Shown piece by piece: positions 1 through 9,029 of a DNA stretch of 62,315 bases. Below the pieces are notes generated by a model. It made no database searches. It was not told the origin of the DNA and saw nothing but the letters and a program-made list of their open reading frames with translations. The first letter of the stretch is position 1. Every line of letters starts with the position of its first letter. A program made the translations under genes and the position numbers. The stretch lies in contig JAVWHX010000003.1 of assembly GCA_036639875.1 (NCBI GenBank), positions 1 through 62,315 of the forward strand, in the 5' to 3' direction. The DNA is from JAVWHX01 sp036639875 (GTDB lineage Bacteria; Bacillota_I; Bacilli_A; Erysipelotrichales; Coprobacillaceae).

Positions 1-911
1 TTAGACATCTTACTTTCACCTTGTAATAACCAAGGATGTCCAAAGACTTGTTTAGGTAAAGGAATATCTAAAGCCATTAACATAATTGGCCAATAAATTG
101 TATGGAATCTGACAATATCCTTACCAATTAAATGTAAATCAGCAGGCCAATATTTCTTATATAAATCTCCATGATTTCCATCAACATCATAACCTAATCC
201 TGTAATATAGTTAGATAATGCATCAATCCATACATAAACCACATGTTTAGGATCAAAATCTACAGGAATAGACCATGTAAAAGTTGTACGTGATACACAT
301 AAGTCTTGTAATCCTGGTTTTAAGAAGTTATTCATCATTTCATTCTTTCTTGATACTGGTTGAATGAATTCTGGATGATCTTCAATATGCTTTATTAAAC
401 GATCAGCATATTTAGATAATTTAAAGAAGTAAGCTTCTTCTTTTGCATCATGAACTTCTCCACCACAATCAGGACATTTTCCATCTACTAATTGAGATTC
501 TGTAAAGAAAGATTCACAAGCTGTACAATATTTACCTTCATAGTGTCCTAAGTAAATATCACCTTGATCATATAATTTCTTAAAGATCTTTTGAACTTGT
601 AATTTATGATATTCATCAGTTGTTCTCATGAACTTATCATATGTTGTATCCATTAATTCCCAAATTTGTTTAACAATTCCTGCTTTTTCATCAACGAATT
701 GTTTTGGTGGTATACCTGCTTCTTTAGCTTTTAATTCAATCTTTTGTCCATGTTCATCAGTACCAGTTTGAAAATAAACATTATATCCTTCTTGTCTTTT
801 ACTTCTTGCGATTGCATCAGCAAGAATAATTTCATATGTATTACCTATATGAGGTTTCCCTGAAGTATAAGTAATTGCTGTTGTTAAATAATAATCATTT
901 TTATCTTTCAT
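1..911 (-). CDS. metG: Methionyl-tRNA synthetase, 5' part (truncated by window edge)
   Basis: Charges tRNA-Met with methionine in the cytoplasm. About 303 N-terminal residues are visible, roughly half of the usual 640-670. Seen: the class I HIGH-type motif (PHIGN, residues 20-24), the zinc knuckle of the connective domain as two CxxC pairs (C129/C132 and C146/C149), and the KMSK loop cut by the window edge (GESKMS, next codon begins AA). The start is the ATG at 909-911 with GGAGAT upstream. It is transcribed behind the T-box leader at 932-1146, so expression should rise when uncharged tRNA-Met accumulates. The anticodon-binding part lies outside the window. Identification is secure. Confidence 0.97.
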   Translation of the reverse strand, partial: MKDKNDYYLTTAITYTSGKPHIGNTYEIILADAIARSKRQEGYNVYFQTGTDEHGQKIELKAKEAGIPPKQFVDEKAGIVKQIWELMDTTYDKFMRTTDEYHKLQVQKIFKKLYDQGDIYLGHYEGKYCTACESFFTESQLVDGKCPDCGGEVHDAKEEAYFFKLSKYADRLIKHIEDHPEFIQPVSRKNEMMNNFLKPGLQDLCVSRTTFTWSIPVDFDPKHVVYVWIDALSNYITGLGYDVDGNHGDLYKKYWPADLHLIGKDIVRFHTIYWPIMLMALDIPLPKQVFGHPWLLQGESKMS

Positions 912-931
912 ATTAATCTCCTTTTTTAAAT

Positions 932-1146
932 AAAAAAACGCCCTTAATAAAGGACGAAGTTATCGCGGTACCACCTTTTTTACACAATTGTGTCTCTTAA
1001 AACTTTAACGCAGTTAACGTTTATCTCTCACTATTCAAGATAACAGCTCCCAGACCATTCTCATAAAAGTTATGTACTGATTTTCACCTACCATCAGCTC
1101 TCTATAACGCCCTTTTAATCTCTTCTGTTCATTGCCTTTATTTCTA
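932..1146 (-). promoter_or_regulatory. T-box riboswitch, Met-specific, upstream of metG
   Basis: Read on the minus strand, the leader has the conserved T-box core GGTGGTACCGCG (about 965-976). It is followed by a terminator hairpin CGTCCTT-TATT-AAGGGCG with a T run (932-956). The UGGU bulge pairs with an ACCA tRNA end. In Stem I a GAGAATGGTC segment places an ATG specifier codon at 1056-1058, which agrees with the downstream methionyl-tRNA synthetase. The specifier was assigned by position and context, not by a folding calculation. Confidence 0.93.
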
Positions 1147-1192
1147 TCTAACCTTAACAAATATCTCTTATATTGTCAATATTATATCCAAT

Positions 1193-2146
1193 TTATGCAT
1201 AATAATTCTTACTCGTTATTCTATATGCAATCGCAACACTGATAATTGCTGCAAAGATAAACAAGAATTCATAGGGAATAGGAAATAACCATCTTATAAG
1301 ACTTAAAACAATTGGATGAACCATATAAATATAAAGACTCATTTTTCCAAGTCTTGAAGTATCAAAAGATAACTGAGGATGATTTAAACACCACATAACT
1401 AGCAATGGCACACTTATAATTAACATGACATAACAATTACCATCCATTGCTCCATGACTTTGTAAAAAATATGCTTCTAACATTAATCCTATTAGAGATA
1501 AAATCAATGCTATATTTAAATAAGGAATCTTTGGTTTCTTTTCATAAATCAATGCACCTAAAGAGAGATAAAACAATGATGAACATAATCCTGCTTGTGG
1601 CCATTTCCATAAAGATGTATGAAGACTTGCAAGTAATTGAATTTCAGTTCCTTTAAAGAAACCTCCATAACTATCTATAGTAAAGACAAAAAGATACAAA
1701 AGTAACCCAATAATGAGTAATGGATATATCTTCTTCTTTTTCCAAAACAATGTTAAAAATATCAAAGAAAGAATAAGTGAGATTAAAAACCAATAGGCTC
1801 CTCCTAATCCAACACTTAAAGCAGTCCATAAATATCCTATCATTGCATTTGGCTGAAGTGAAGAACTCATTGGAACTAAGAGAAAGATAATTTCAATAGC
1901 TTCAAAAGTTAAAAATATTTTAATTAACTTCATAATATATGATTTTGTTTCTTTTCCTTGCATAATCCGTTGATAATAAAAATATCCCGACACAACAAAG
2001 AAAAAAGGAACCCCTATTCTTAATAATCCCATTGTGATTGTTTTATAAAGAACAGGGCTCACAAAGAAAAACACTTGTGCATGAATAGCAATAACTCCAA
2101 TAGATAATATAAACTTCATAAAATCAATAGTTCTATTTCTTTCCAT
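1193..2146 (-). CDS. Acyltransferase family 3 (OafA/WecH-like) membrane protein
   Basis: A 317-residue multi-pass membrane protein with about ten hydrophobic segments. The N-terminus (R4, D8, H22, in the pattern R..D..K..GV.AIH) matches the acyltransferase-3 family, which moves O-acetyl or succinyl groups onto cell-surface polysaccharides or other envelope molecules. The predicted catalytic His is in the first membrane helix. It lies 15 bp downstream of a small unknown gene on the same strand (2162-2569), so the two are probably co-transcribed. The acceptor cannot be told from sequence. No clear terminator was seen before the metG T-box. Confidence 0.8.
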   Translation of the reverse strand: MERNRTIDFMKFILSIGVIAIHAQVFFFVSPVLYKTITMGLLRIGVPFFFVVSGYFYYQRIMQGKETKSYIMKLIKIFLTFEAIEIIFLLVPMSSSLQPNAMIGYLWTALSVGLGGAYWFLISLILSLIFLTLFWKKKKIYPLLIIGLLLYLFVFTIDSYGGFFKGTEIQLLASLHTSLWKWPQAGLCSSLFYLSLGALIYEKKPKIPYLNIALILSLIGLMLEAYFLQSHGAMDGNCYVMLIISVPLLVMWCLNHPQLSFDTSRLGKMSLYIYMVHPIVLSLIRWLFPIPYEFLFIFAAIISVAIAYRITSKNYYA

Positions 2147-2161
2147 AAAATATCTCCTTTA

Positions 2162-2569
2162 TTATTGACTAATTCTTTCTACCAGTTCCCACATTCTTTG
2201 ATTAGAATTTACAATCTCATCAAACAAACCCTTTTCATCTCTTATATCTAATGAAGATGTTCTTAAAAGTCTGATAAATTCTCTTATCTCTTCTCTTGTC
2301 GTATCATTAAAATATATAGGGAAATGATACTTCTTTCCATTCCATAAATGAACATTTAAAAAAATGTTAATACTTCCATTACGAATTTCATTCACAACAT
2401 GTGATACAACTTCAATATAAAATATTTCATCATACTTCATACTATGAATATGTTCTTTCTTTTGTATTTTTTCAACAACATTTAAATACTCATAAAAACT
2501 TATTATTCTTAAATCTGTATTGATCTCATAACCATTAGCTTTACGTCTTCCAACAAACAACTTTGCCAT
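2162..2569 (-). CDS. Hypothetical protein, 135 aa
   Basis: Family not recognised. The reading frame is open from 2623, but the ATG at 2567-2569 has a good GGAGAT ribosome site 7 bases upstream, so that start is preferred over the longer 153-residue form. The product is soluble and charged, with alternating strand-like and acidic helical segments (for example YDEIFYIEV, then a C-terminal helix with DEIVNSNQRMWELV). There is no signal peptide or membrane helix. It shares an operon with the acyltransferase downstream and is divergent from the aldehyde dehydrogenase. Confidence 0.6.
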   Translation of the reverse strand: MAKLFVGRRKANGYEINTDLRIISFYEYLNVVEKIQKKEHIHSMKYDEIFYIEVVSHVVNEIRNGSINIFLNVHLWNGKKYHFPIYFNDTTREEIREFIRLLRTSSLDIRDEKGLFDEIVNSNQRMWELVERISQ

Positions 2570-2664
2570 ATCTTCATCTCCACTTCTTATTTCTATTATA
2601 ATCATAAACTTGCATTTTATCAATGTAAGGTGGTACTATTGAAGAAAGGATATGGTGATGATAT

Positions 2665-4035
2665 ATGGATATAAAAGATTATATACAACAACAAAGAGAT
2701 TTCTTTTTAGCACAATCAACTAAAGATATATCTTATAGAATAAAAGTATTAAAAGATATAAAACAATGGATTATAGATAATGAGGAATTCATTAGTGATG
2801 CATTAAAGAAAGATTTAAATAAAGATCCTGTTGAATCATATATGTGTGAGATAGGATTGCTTTTATCTGAAATCAGTTATCAAGTTAAGCATATAAGAAA
2901 ATGGTCAAAAAGAAAAAAAGTTTGGACACCTATGTCTCAATTCTATTCTTTGAGTTATGAAACATATGAACCCTATGGAGTGACATTGGTTATGAGTCCT
3001 TGGAATTATCCTTTTCTTTTAGCTATTGAGCCTGCTATAGGTGCAATTGCAGCTGGAAACTGTGTTGTGATTAAACCTAGTGAATATGCTCCTCATGTCT
3101 CTTCTATTATCCAAAAAATGATAAGTGAAGTTTGTGATGAAAGACATGTATTGGTTGTTGAAGGTGGCTTAGATGTAAATACAGAATTATTAAATGAAAG
3201 ATTTGATTATATATTCTTTACTGGTAGTGTTCCAGTTGGAAAGATTATTATGGAGAAAGCCAGTCATTATTTAACACCAGTTACATTAGAATTAGGTGGT
3301 AAAAGTCCTTGTATTGTTGATGATGAGCATAAGTTAAAGTTAAGTGCAAAGAGAATAGCTTTTGGTAAGTTTTTAAATGCTGGACAAACTTGTGTAGCAC
3401 CTGATTATTTATTCATTAAAGAAGATTTAAAAGATAAGTTTATTGAATATATGAAAGAAATTATAAATGAGTTTTTTACTGAAAATCCTATTCTTGATAA
3501 ACAGCTTGTGAAAATCATTAATGAAAAACAATATCATAGACTTATCAATTTAATGAAAGATCAAGATATTGTATTAGGTGGAGAATGCAATGAACAAACA
3601 CTAAAGATTGCGCCTACAATTATAGATACTCATAATCAAGATTCTTTGCTTATGCAAGAAGAGATATTTGGTCCCATTTTGCCTATTCGCACATATCAAA
3701 CAATTGATGAAGCTATTGCATATATTAATCAAAAAGAAAGTCCTTTGGCTTTATATTTATTTTCAAGTCATAAAGATATTCAAGATAAAGTTCTTCAATG
3801 TTGTCGTTTTGGTGGAGGATGTATTAATGATACAATTATTCATCTTGCTACAAGTGAATTAGGATTTGGTGGTGTAGGATATAGTGGTATGGGATCATAT
3901 CATGGTAAGAAGAGTTTTGATACTTTCTCACACACAAAGAGTATTGTTAAGAAAGCAAAGTGGATTGATTTACCTTTAAGATACTATCCTTATAATTCTT
4001 TTAAAGAAAAAATGATAAGATTCTTTATGAAGTAA
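2665..4035 (+). CDS. NAD(P)-dependent aldehyde dehydrogenase (class 3 / fatty aldehyde type)
   Basis: 456 residues, the length of the short class-3-like ALDHs that oxidise aliphatic or aromatic aldehydes to acids. Visible signatures: the coenzyme-binding SPWNYP motif, the general base Glu in LELGGKSP, the catalytic Cys in NAGQTCVAPDY, and the late EEIFGPILP motif. The basic C-terminus (RYYPYNSFKEKMIRFFMK) resembles the tail of fatty aldehyde dehydrogenases, but membrane anchoring is not clear. It is transcribed alone, divergent from the small gene at 2569, and closed by a terminator. The exact substrate is unknown. Confidence 0.93.
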   Translation: MDIKDYIQQQRDFFLAQSTKDISYRIKVLKDIKQWIIDNEEFISDALKKDLNKDPVESYMCEIGLLLSEISYQVKHIRKWSKRKKVWTPMSQFYSLSYETYEPYGVTLVMSPWNYPFLLAIEPAIGAIAAGNCVVIKPSEYAPHVSSIIQKMISEVCDERHVLVVEGGLDVNTELLNERFDYIFFTGSVPVGKIIMEKASHYLTPVTLELGGKSPCIVDDEHKLKLSAKRIAFGKFLNAGQTCVAPDYLFIKEDLKDKFIEYMKEIINEFFTENPILDKQLVKIINEKQYHRLINLMKDQDIVLGGECNEQTLKIAPTIIDTHNQDSLLMQEEIFGPILPIRTYQTIDEAIAYINQKESPLALYLFSSHKDIQDKVLQCCRFGGGCINDTIIHLATSELGFGGVGYSGMGSYHGKKSFDTFSHTKSIVKKAKWIDLPLRYYPYNSFKEKMIRFFMK

Positions 4036-4080
4036 AAAGCATATTTAATAGAATATCTATTAAATATGGCTTTTTATTTT
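4035..4080 (+). terminator. Rho-independent terminator after the aldehyde dehydrogenase
   Basis: A 14-15 bp stem (AGCATATTTAATAG with CTATTAAATATGGCT) followed by TTTTTATTTT, starting at the stop codon. Confidence 0.85.
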
Positions 4081-4152
4081 ATCACCTATGTCTATTAAAA
4101 GTCTTAATGTTTTTTCTTACATAAAATAGCTATATTCTTTAAAAGAATAAAA

Positions 4153-4347
4153 CTATATCTTTTCAAAATCAATAATATATTGTTCAATATTAGTATTATC
4201 AAATTTTGATGAAGTTTCCTTTATAAAAGTACTTGGGATTCTACCTAATAACCATCCTTTCTCATTATCTTTCTCCTACTACATAATCTATTGTAAAAGT
4301 ACAATGCTTTTTCATCATACTTTGAATAATGTTGATTAATCTTTGTA
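4153..4347 (-). pseudogene. Decayed remnant of a coding sequence, family unknown
   Basis: This is the only content seen in the 4081-4351 gap. On the minus strand, one frame reads LTKINQHYSKYDEKALYFYN and the next frame reads GWLLGRIPSTFIKETSSKFD, ending at a stop at 4153-4155. The codon texture is coding-like, but a frame change and stops near 4270 break it, and no start with a ribosome site is present. It looks like the 3' end of a lost gene just downstream of the 4376 operon. The parent family was not recognised. Confidence 0.35.
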
Positions 4348-4351
4348 AGAT

Positions 4352-4373
4352 AAAAAGGAGCTAAACTGCTCCT
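4352..4373 (-). terminator. Terminator of the deacetylase / membrane protein operon
   Basis: On the minus strand AGGAGC-AGTTTA-GCTCCT is followed directly by TTTTTA, a few bases after the stop of the 4376 gene. Confidence 0.85.
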
Positions 4374-4375
4374 AA

Positions 4376-5599
4376 TCATTCATCTATCCATTCAATGAGA
4401 TAAGCTTCCTCAACAAATCGATCAGATTCTTCTTTATTTTCATAATGAGTTTCTTTATCCCCAAGATAAACTTGAGAATACCATTCTATTCCTTCACAAA
4501 TCTCTTCCTTATAACGAGAATTAATACTTATTTTTGTTCTCACTATTTTCAATATTTCACTAGATGAACCAGGCCACTCTCCTTCATCTTCTTTTCTTTC
4601 TAAAATAATATGATTTCTAGCTAGATAAACATAAATAGTTGACCTATAATTTTGAATTAATTTTTCACTTTCTAATTCCAATACCTTCGATCTTTCTAAC
4701 GTTACGGCATACTGAACACCTGGATACTTTTTAGCACACTCTCTTATCATTTCACATACATCACTAAAAATTCTCTTTTCAATATTTTGAATATCTAAGT
4801 TTGTTTGAATTTGTGTTGTTTCAATAGGAATGACTTGTGTAGAAATTGTTATTTCATCATTATATAATAAACCTTTATCATTGTTATTTGTTTCATTACA
4901 TAATGTTGTCAAAGGAAAAGAATTTTCACTTTCATATTTTGTAGGTTTTTTTATAGCTCGTTTTCTATAAAATATAGCAAAGAATATAGATATAGACCCA
5001 AACAGTAAAGCTTGTTGTGTTTCTTCTAAGTTATATTCTCTAATTGTTATACCTATAAATGACAACAAATCAACAACAAAGAATAAAACTATTGCAAATG
5101 AAATTAATGTAAAAATACCCATCATAAAAAAGAGGAAAGGATGTGAAAACATCCTTATTCTCTTCATCTCTTTATGATTTAAATACTTTTCAAAAATGAA
5201 ATATTCTTTATTTAAAGAATTTGTTTCAATTAATCTTTTGATTTCATCATTTAATTGCTTCTCTGTATATTTCTCATACTTCTTTATCATTTTATTATAA
5301 TTATATTGCTTTAATTTTTCAGCAATATGTTTCTCATCATAGATAGCGTCAGGTTCTTCAATTCTTAACATATCACTCAAATATCTATGATATATACCAT
5401 CATCAAAGATATACGTTTTATAAACCAAAAGTGGAACTCCATAAGTACTTAAAGACTCATGTTGCATGAGAAAAAGAATCTTTTCTAATTTATGTATTTG
5501 TCTTGAATGCTTTTCTAAATACCAAAAACATAAATCTCCAAATACATAATTCTTAGTCCATTCTAATTTATATCGTTTCCTTATTCTATCTATTCTCAT
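4376..5599 (-). CDS. Hypothetical membrane protein, 407 aa, partner of polysaccharide deacetylase
   Basis: Family not recognised. Residues 1-150 are charged and helical, with Lys/Glu-rich stretches around 90-140. Two membrane segments follow at about 151-181 and 196-212. A basic linker (RKRAIKKPTK) leads to a soluble C-terminal part of about 190 residues that contains the phrase YAVTLERSKVLELESEKLIQ. The start is supported by GAGGT ten bases upstream. It lies 11 bp behind the secreted deacetylase gene and in front of a terminator, so the two form an operon. A role with the envelope is inferred only from this pairing. Confidence 0.75.
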   Translation of the reverse strand: MRIDRIRKRYKLEWTKNYVFGDLCFWYLEKHSRQIHKLEKILFLMQHESLSTYGVPLLVYKTYIFDDGIYHRYLSDMLRIEEPDAIYDEKHIAEKLKQYNYNKMIKKYEKYTEKQLNDEIKRLIETNSLNKEYFIFEKYLNHKEMKRIRMFSHPFLFFMMGIFTLISFAIVLFFVVDLLSFIGITIREYNLEETQQALLFGSISIFFAIFYRKRAIKKPTKYESENSFPLTTLCNETNNNDKGLLYNDEITISTQVIPIETTQIQTNLDIQNIEKRIFSDVCEMIRECAKKYPGVQYAVTLERSKVLELESEKLIQNYRSTIYVYLARNHIILERKEDEGEWPGSSSEILKIVRTKISINSRYKEEICEGIEWYSQVYLGDKETHYENKEESDRFVEEAYLIEWIDE

Positions 5600-5610
5600 T
5601 ATTGACCTCT

Positions 5611-7032
5611 TTAATTATTGACATGTTGATGAGGCGTAAATGTACTATCATCTATCCCCTTAAAAGTATATCCCAATGCTTTATAATGTTCAATAATTTG
5701 TGGTAATGCTTGAACAGTTGTTGACTTAGCTCCAGTATCATGAGCAAGTATCATAATATTATTAGCGTGTGATGACGTTGAACTCTTTACAATTTTACTC
5801 ACCGCAACATTATTCCCACTTGCATCACCACTACTACAATTCCAATCATAATACTGATAACCTCTTTTTTGAACTTCTGAAGTTAGAGTACTCATTATTC
5901 CTTTGCTATACTTTCTTGATACAGTATTTGATGCGCCACCAGGGAATCTAATATACTTTGGTACAAAGCCTATTTGCCCTTTTACCATTTGCCCAATTTT
6001 ATCTAAATCGTTAAAATAATTATTAACTGAAGAGTATACACGACTATAATTATGAGAATATGTATGTAGCCCTATTGTATGACCTTCATTATGTGCTTGC
6101 TTTATAAGATAATTATATTTTTGTCCATTCCCAGTCACAAAGAATGTTGCTTTTGCATTATACTTTTTTAATACTTCTAAAACTTTTGCAGTATTTGCTG
6201 ATGGTCCATCATCAAATGTTAAATAAACAGTTTTATTACCATTTTGTCCTACTGAATTTGTTGCTTTTTTCTCATATACAGTTACTTTTTGAGTATATGT
6301 ATTTTTATTACCAGCTTTATCACTTACTGTATATATAACTTTATATTGACCGATTTCTGATAGATTGACTTGACTTGAATCAACTTCTATCTTAGGTTTT
6401 TTATCAAGATTATCTTTTGCTGATATACCTGACAAGTAATTTATCTTTGTTCCTTTTGTAACACTAAAATCTTTTAAACCAATTAATAACGGTTTTTCTT
6501 CATCTTTAATTAACTTTAATGTTGCTTCCTTCTCAGTTTTATTCCCAGATGCATCTTCTACAACAACAATAACCTTATGCTCACCTATTTCTTTAAAATC
6601 ATATGTTTCCTTAAAATAAGTTTTTGTTTCTGTTTGATCCTCTATACTACTTACAAATAAATCTGCGTTCACTTCTTGTCCCAACGCTAATTCTACATTA
6701 GAAATCTCAAATTTTGGTGCTTGTCTATCAACAACTTTAACACGTAAAGTGAATTCTTCTTCCTTATATTTATATATAATTTCATATTCTCCTAATTGAT
6801 CTATTTTCACTTGTGAATCATCAATCTCAATATTTTCTATTTTATCAATATTTTCCACAAAGTCCCTTGGATTATATTCTCCTTTTAGATCCAATTCTAC
6901 AATATCTGAAACAAATTGTACTTTTGATTTATTAAGTACTGTTGTAAAAAAAACAATACCTATAATTAAAATAACAATAACTGCAATCAATTCATATAGA
7001 CGTTTCTTCTTTATCTTTTTCATATTCATCAT
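5611..7032 (-). CDS. Membrane-anchored polysaccharide deacetylase with DUF5011/Ig-like repeats
   Basis: 473 residues. A basic N-terminus and one membrane helix (about 10-31) anchor it outside the cell. About three tandem Ig-like DUF5011-type modules (about 37-255) carry the repeated ending 'ITQ/GEYEIIYK...VVDRQAP', 'VVVEDASGNKTEKEA' and 'YTVSDKAGNKN'. The C-terminal NodB domain has all five carbohydrate-esterase-4 motifs: TFDDGPS, HTYSH, RFPGGAS, DWNCSSGD and LAHDT, including the metal Asp-His-His set. Such enzymes remove N-acetyl groups from peptidoglycan or other aminoglycans, often giving lysozyme resistance. It is the first gene of an operon with the 407-residue membrane protein. Confidence 0.92.
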   Translation of the reverse strand: MMNMKKIKKKRLYELIAVIVILIIGIVFFTTVLNKSKVQFVSDIVELDLKGEYNPRDFVENIDKIENIEIDDSQVKIDQLGEYEIIYKYKEEEFTLRVKVVDRQAPKFEISNVELALGQEVNADLFVSSIEDQTETKTYFKETYDFKEIGEHKVIVVVEDASGNKTEKEATLKLIKDEEKPLLIGLKDFSVTKGTKINYLSGISAKDNLDKKPKIEVDSSQVNLSEIGQYKVIYTVSDKAGNKNTYTQKVTVYEKKATNSVGQNGNKTVYLTFDDGPSANTAKVLEVLKKYNAKATFFVTGNGQKYNYLIKQAHNEGHTIGLHTYSHNYSRVYSSVNNYFNDLDKIGQMVKGQIGFVPKYIRFPGGASNTVSRKYSKGIMSTLTSEVQKRGYQYYDWNCSSGDASGNNVAVSKIVKSSTSSHANNIMILAHDTGAKSTTVQALPQIIEHYKALGYTFKGIDDSTFTPHQHVNN

Positions 7033-7131
7033 CCCTCTTTATTATTATACTTTATTTATATAAAAACAAACAATTATTTGAACTATAACATCACTTTTCA
7101 TACATATACCATATAGGTAAAGGCATAATTT

Positions 7132-7156
7132 GAGAAAAGCCGGATTACTCCAGCTT
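7132..7156 (-). terminator. Probable terminator after the amidase gene
   Basis: On the minus strand AAGCTGG-AGTAAT-CCGGCTT is followed by TTCTC, right behind the amidase stop codon. The T tract is short, so this is moderately supported. Confidence 0.6.
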
Positions 7157-7904
7157 ACTTATTAGCCTTTAAATATTCATTAATTCCTTTAGCAATTGAT
7201 TCTCCTAATGTTTTTAACTTAGCATCATCATTTAAATATTTAAAATCATTTCCTCTAATATATCCTGTTTCTATTAATATAGATGGTACAGTATTTAATC
7301 GTAAAACACGTAAGTTCTTACCACTTTGTAATCCTCTATTCTTAGAGTATTTAAGTCCTTCTATTTGAGTTCCTACAGCTTTAGCTAGTGCAGTACTTTT
7401 ATCATTAATAGCTACATCATCATTATTCTTAGTAAATATTTCAAATCCTGATATATCCGGTCTTGGATTATCTACATCATTAACATGTATTGATACAAAA
7501 CAAGTTGCATCATTTTGAGCACTCATTTCTGCTCTCATTTTTAAATCTGTAAATCTATCACTATGTAATGTTTTATCATCAGTTCTCGTATAAACAACAT
7601 TAATATTTTCTTTTTCTAATATAGGTCCAATTGCTTTTGCAATCTTTAATGAAATGTTTTTTTCTAATACAGCTCCATTTTTAGCTCCGCCATCTACTGC
7701 TCCATGTCCTGCATCAATTACAACAGTTATTTTTTTCTCTGTTGGTGTTGGTACCTCAGTTGTCCCAGTTTCTGGTGATTTAAAGAATGCCATAACTCCC
7801 TCAGCAGCAAACTGTAACCCCTTATAGACACCAAATAATACAACCAACCCCACTACTACAACCAATATAATACGGTCAATTCTCATTTTCTTTTTATGAG
7901 GCAT
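7155..7904 (-). CDS. N-acetylmuramoyl-L-alanine amidase (Amidase_3), membrane-anchored
   Basis: Zn-dependent hydrolase that cuts the bond between MurNAc and L-Ala in peptidoglycan. The ATG at 7902-7904 is chosen (249 aa) because GGGAGG lies 7 bases before it; the frame is open to 7937. One N-terminal membrane helix (residues about 12-33) is followed by a short Pro/Thr linker and the catalytic domain. Seen: DAGHG (Zn His), a Glu in the LEKNISLKI region, SIHVND (second Zn His) and ILIETGY (catalytic Glu). It has no SPOR or LysM binding domain. It is transcribed alone between two hairpins. Confidence 0.92.
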   Translation of the reverse strand: MPHKKKMRIDRIILVVVVGLVVLFGVYKGLQFAAEGVMAFFKSPETGTTEVPTPTEKKITVVIDAGHGAVDGGAKNGAVLEKNISLKIAKAIGPILEKENINVVYTRTDDKTLHSDRFTDLKMRAEMSAQNDATCFVSIHVNDVDNPRPDISGFEIFTKNNDDVAINDKSTALAKAVGTQIEGLKYSKNRGLQSGKNLRVLRLNTVPSILIETGYIRGNDFKYLNDDAKLKTLGESIAKGINEYLKANK

Positions 7905-7976
7905 AATATCCCTCCCTTGCAACCTACATTCTAACATTTTTCGACAAATATATAAAGAAATATATTATAGAAAGAA

Positions 7977-8015
7977 AAAGAAGTTAAATCTTTTGTAAAA
8001 GATTTTTAACTTCTT
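7977..8015 (-). terminator. Terminator overlapping the 3' end of the coiled-coil gene
   Basis: On the minus strand a long inverted repeat, AAGAAGTTAAAAATCTTTT with AAAAGATTTAACTTCTT, is followed by TTTCTTTCT. The last nine codons of the gene lie inside the hairpin. Confidence 0.85.
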
Positions 8016-8907
8016 GATTGAAAATAACACATTGATGATTCACTTCTTCTTTTTTTCTTTTTAATTTATTTAATGAATCATCTATTTTTGTTTTTACATT
8101 TGTAATATTCTCAATGCTTTTACTAATCTTATTTTGAACCATAAAATCTGTAAAAACATTATCAAAGAATTGGTCAAATACTACAATTCCAAAACTAAAA
8201 TCTTCTATATAAATATCCCATCCCTTTATATCTTTCATTTCTTTTTCAAACACTTGTAATTTCATTTTTGCTAATTGTAGAGCATTTTGAGCATCATCTA
8301 TTTTTCCATGTTTTATCATTGATGAAAACATACCTCCACCAATAATATCATATACTCCCCATCCTTCAGCACTTGATAAATGTTTTAATACTTTTTCAAA
8401 ACATATTCTTGTTTCTTCACCTGCAGATAGTGCTTCATCTATTTCTTTTAATTCTAATTTCTTATATTCATATTCTGATATTTTATCTTCTAATTGTCTT
8501 TTTAATTGTGGATTTTCAAATGCTAAAATATCTAACTGTAATGTTTTTAATTCTGATTCTAATAAAGTTTCTTTATTAAATCTTTCTTTTAGTTGTTGAA
8601 GATAACTTTCTTTAATTTGATAATCATTTAAGACTTGATGATATTGAATAGAGGCTTGCATAGCTTCATATCTTTCTTTTTCTAATGCTTCTTCTTTTCC
8701 ACCTGTTAATGAATGAAATAATGATACTATTGATGTTTTCTCTAACTTCTCTACATCTTTATTCTCTTTTATCAATTGTTCTTCTAAAGCATTTAATCTT
8801 GTTCTTAATAAATCCAACTCTTTTCCTTCTAATTCTACCAATTGTCTATGATTATCTAAATAACTTAATTCTGCTTTTATCTCTGCAATTCTTTCATGTT
8901 TATCCAT
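7984..8907 (-). CDS. Coiled-coil protein, 307 aa, family not recognised
   Basis: Predicted cytoplasmic protein made mostly of long heptad-rich helices: about 1-60, 80-165 and a C-terminal helix at about 265-300. A non-helical central piece at about 180-205 (EGWGVYDIIGGGMFSSMIKH, then GKIDDAQ) holds the only Gly-rich, His-containing motif and may be the functional core. It has no signal peptide or membrane helix. The start is secured by GGAGGGG eight bases upstream. It is monocistronic, between the ATP synthase operon and the amidase. Function unknown. Confidence 0.75.
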   Translation of the reverse strand: MDKHERIAEIKAELSYLDNHRQLVELEGKELDLLRTRLNALEEQLIKENKDVEKLEKTSIVSLFHSLTGGKEEALEKERYEAMQASIQYHQVLNDYQIKESYLQQLKERFNKETLLESELKTLQLDILAFENPQLKRQLEDKISEYEYKKLELKEIDEALSAGEETRICFEKVLKHLSSAEGWGVYDIIGGGMFSSMIKHGKIDDAQNALQLAKMKLQVFEKEMKDIKGWDIYIEDFSFGIVVFDQFFDNVFTDFMVQNKISKSIENITNVKTKIDDSLNKLKRKKEEVNHQCVIFNQEVKNLLQKI

Positions 8908-8995
8908 CTCATCCCCTCCTATATATCATTATACAAAAAAAGACATACCTATGCACTTGTTTTTCAAAACCAAATCAAAATTCATTACTATTTCT

Positions 8996-9029
8996 AAAAA
9001 AAGAAAAAGACTTGATTAAATCAAATCTT
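8996..9029 (-). terminator. Terminator of the ATP synthase operon
   Basis: On the minus strand AAGATTTGAT-TTA-ATCAAGTCTT is followed by TTTCTTTTTTT, beginning at the atpC stop codon. Confidence 0.88.
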
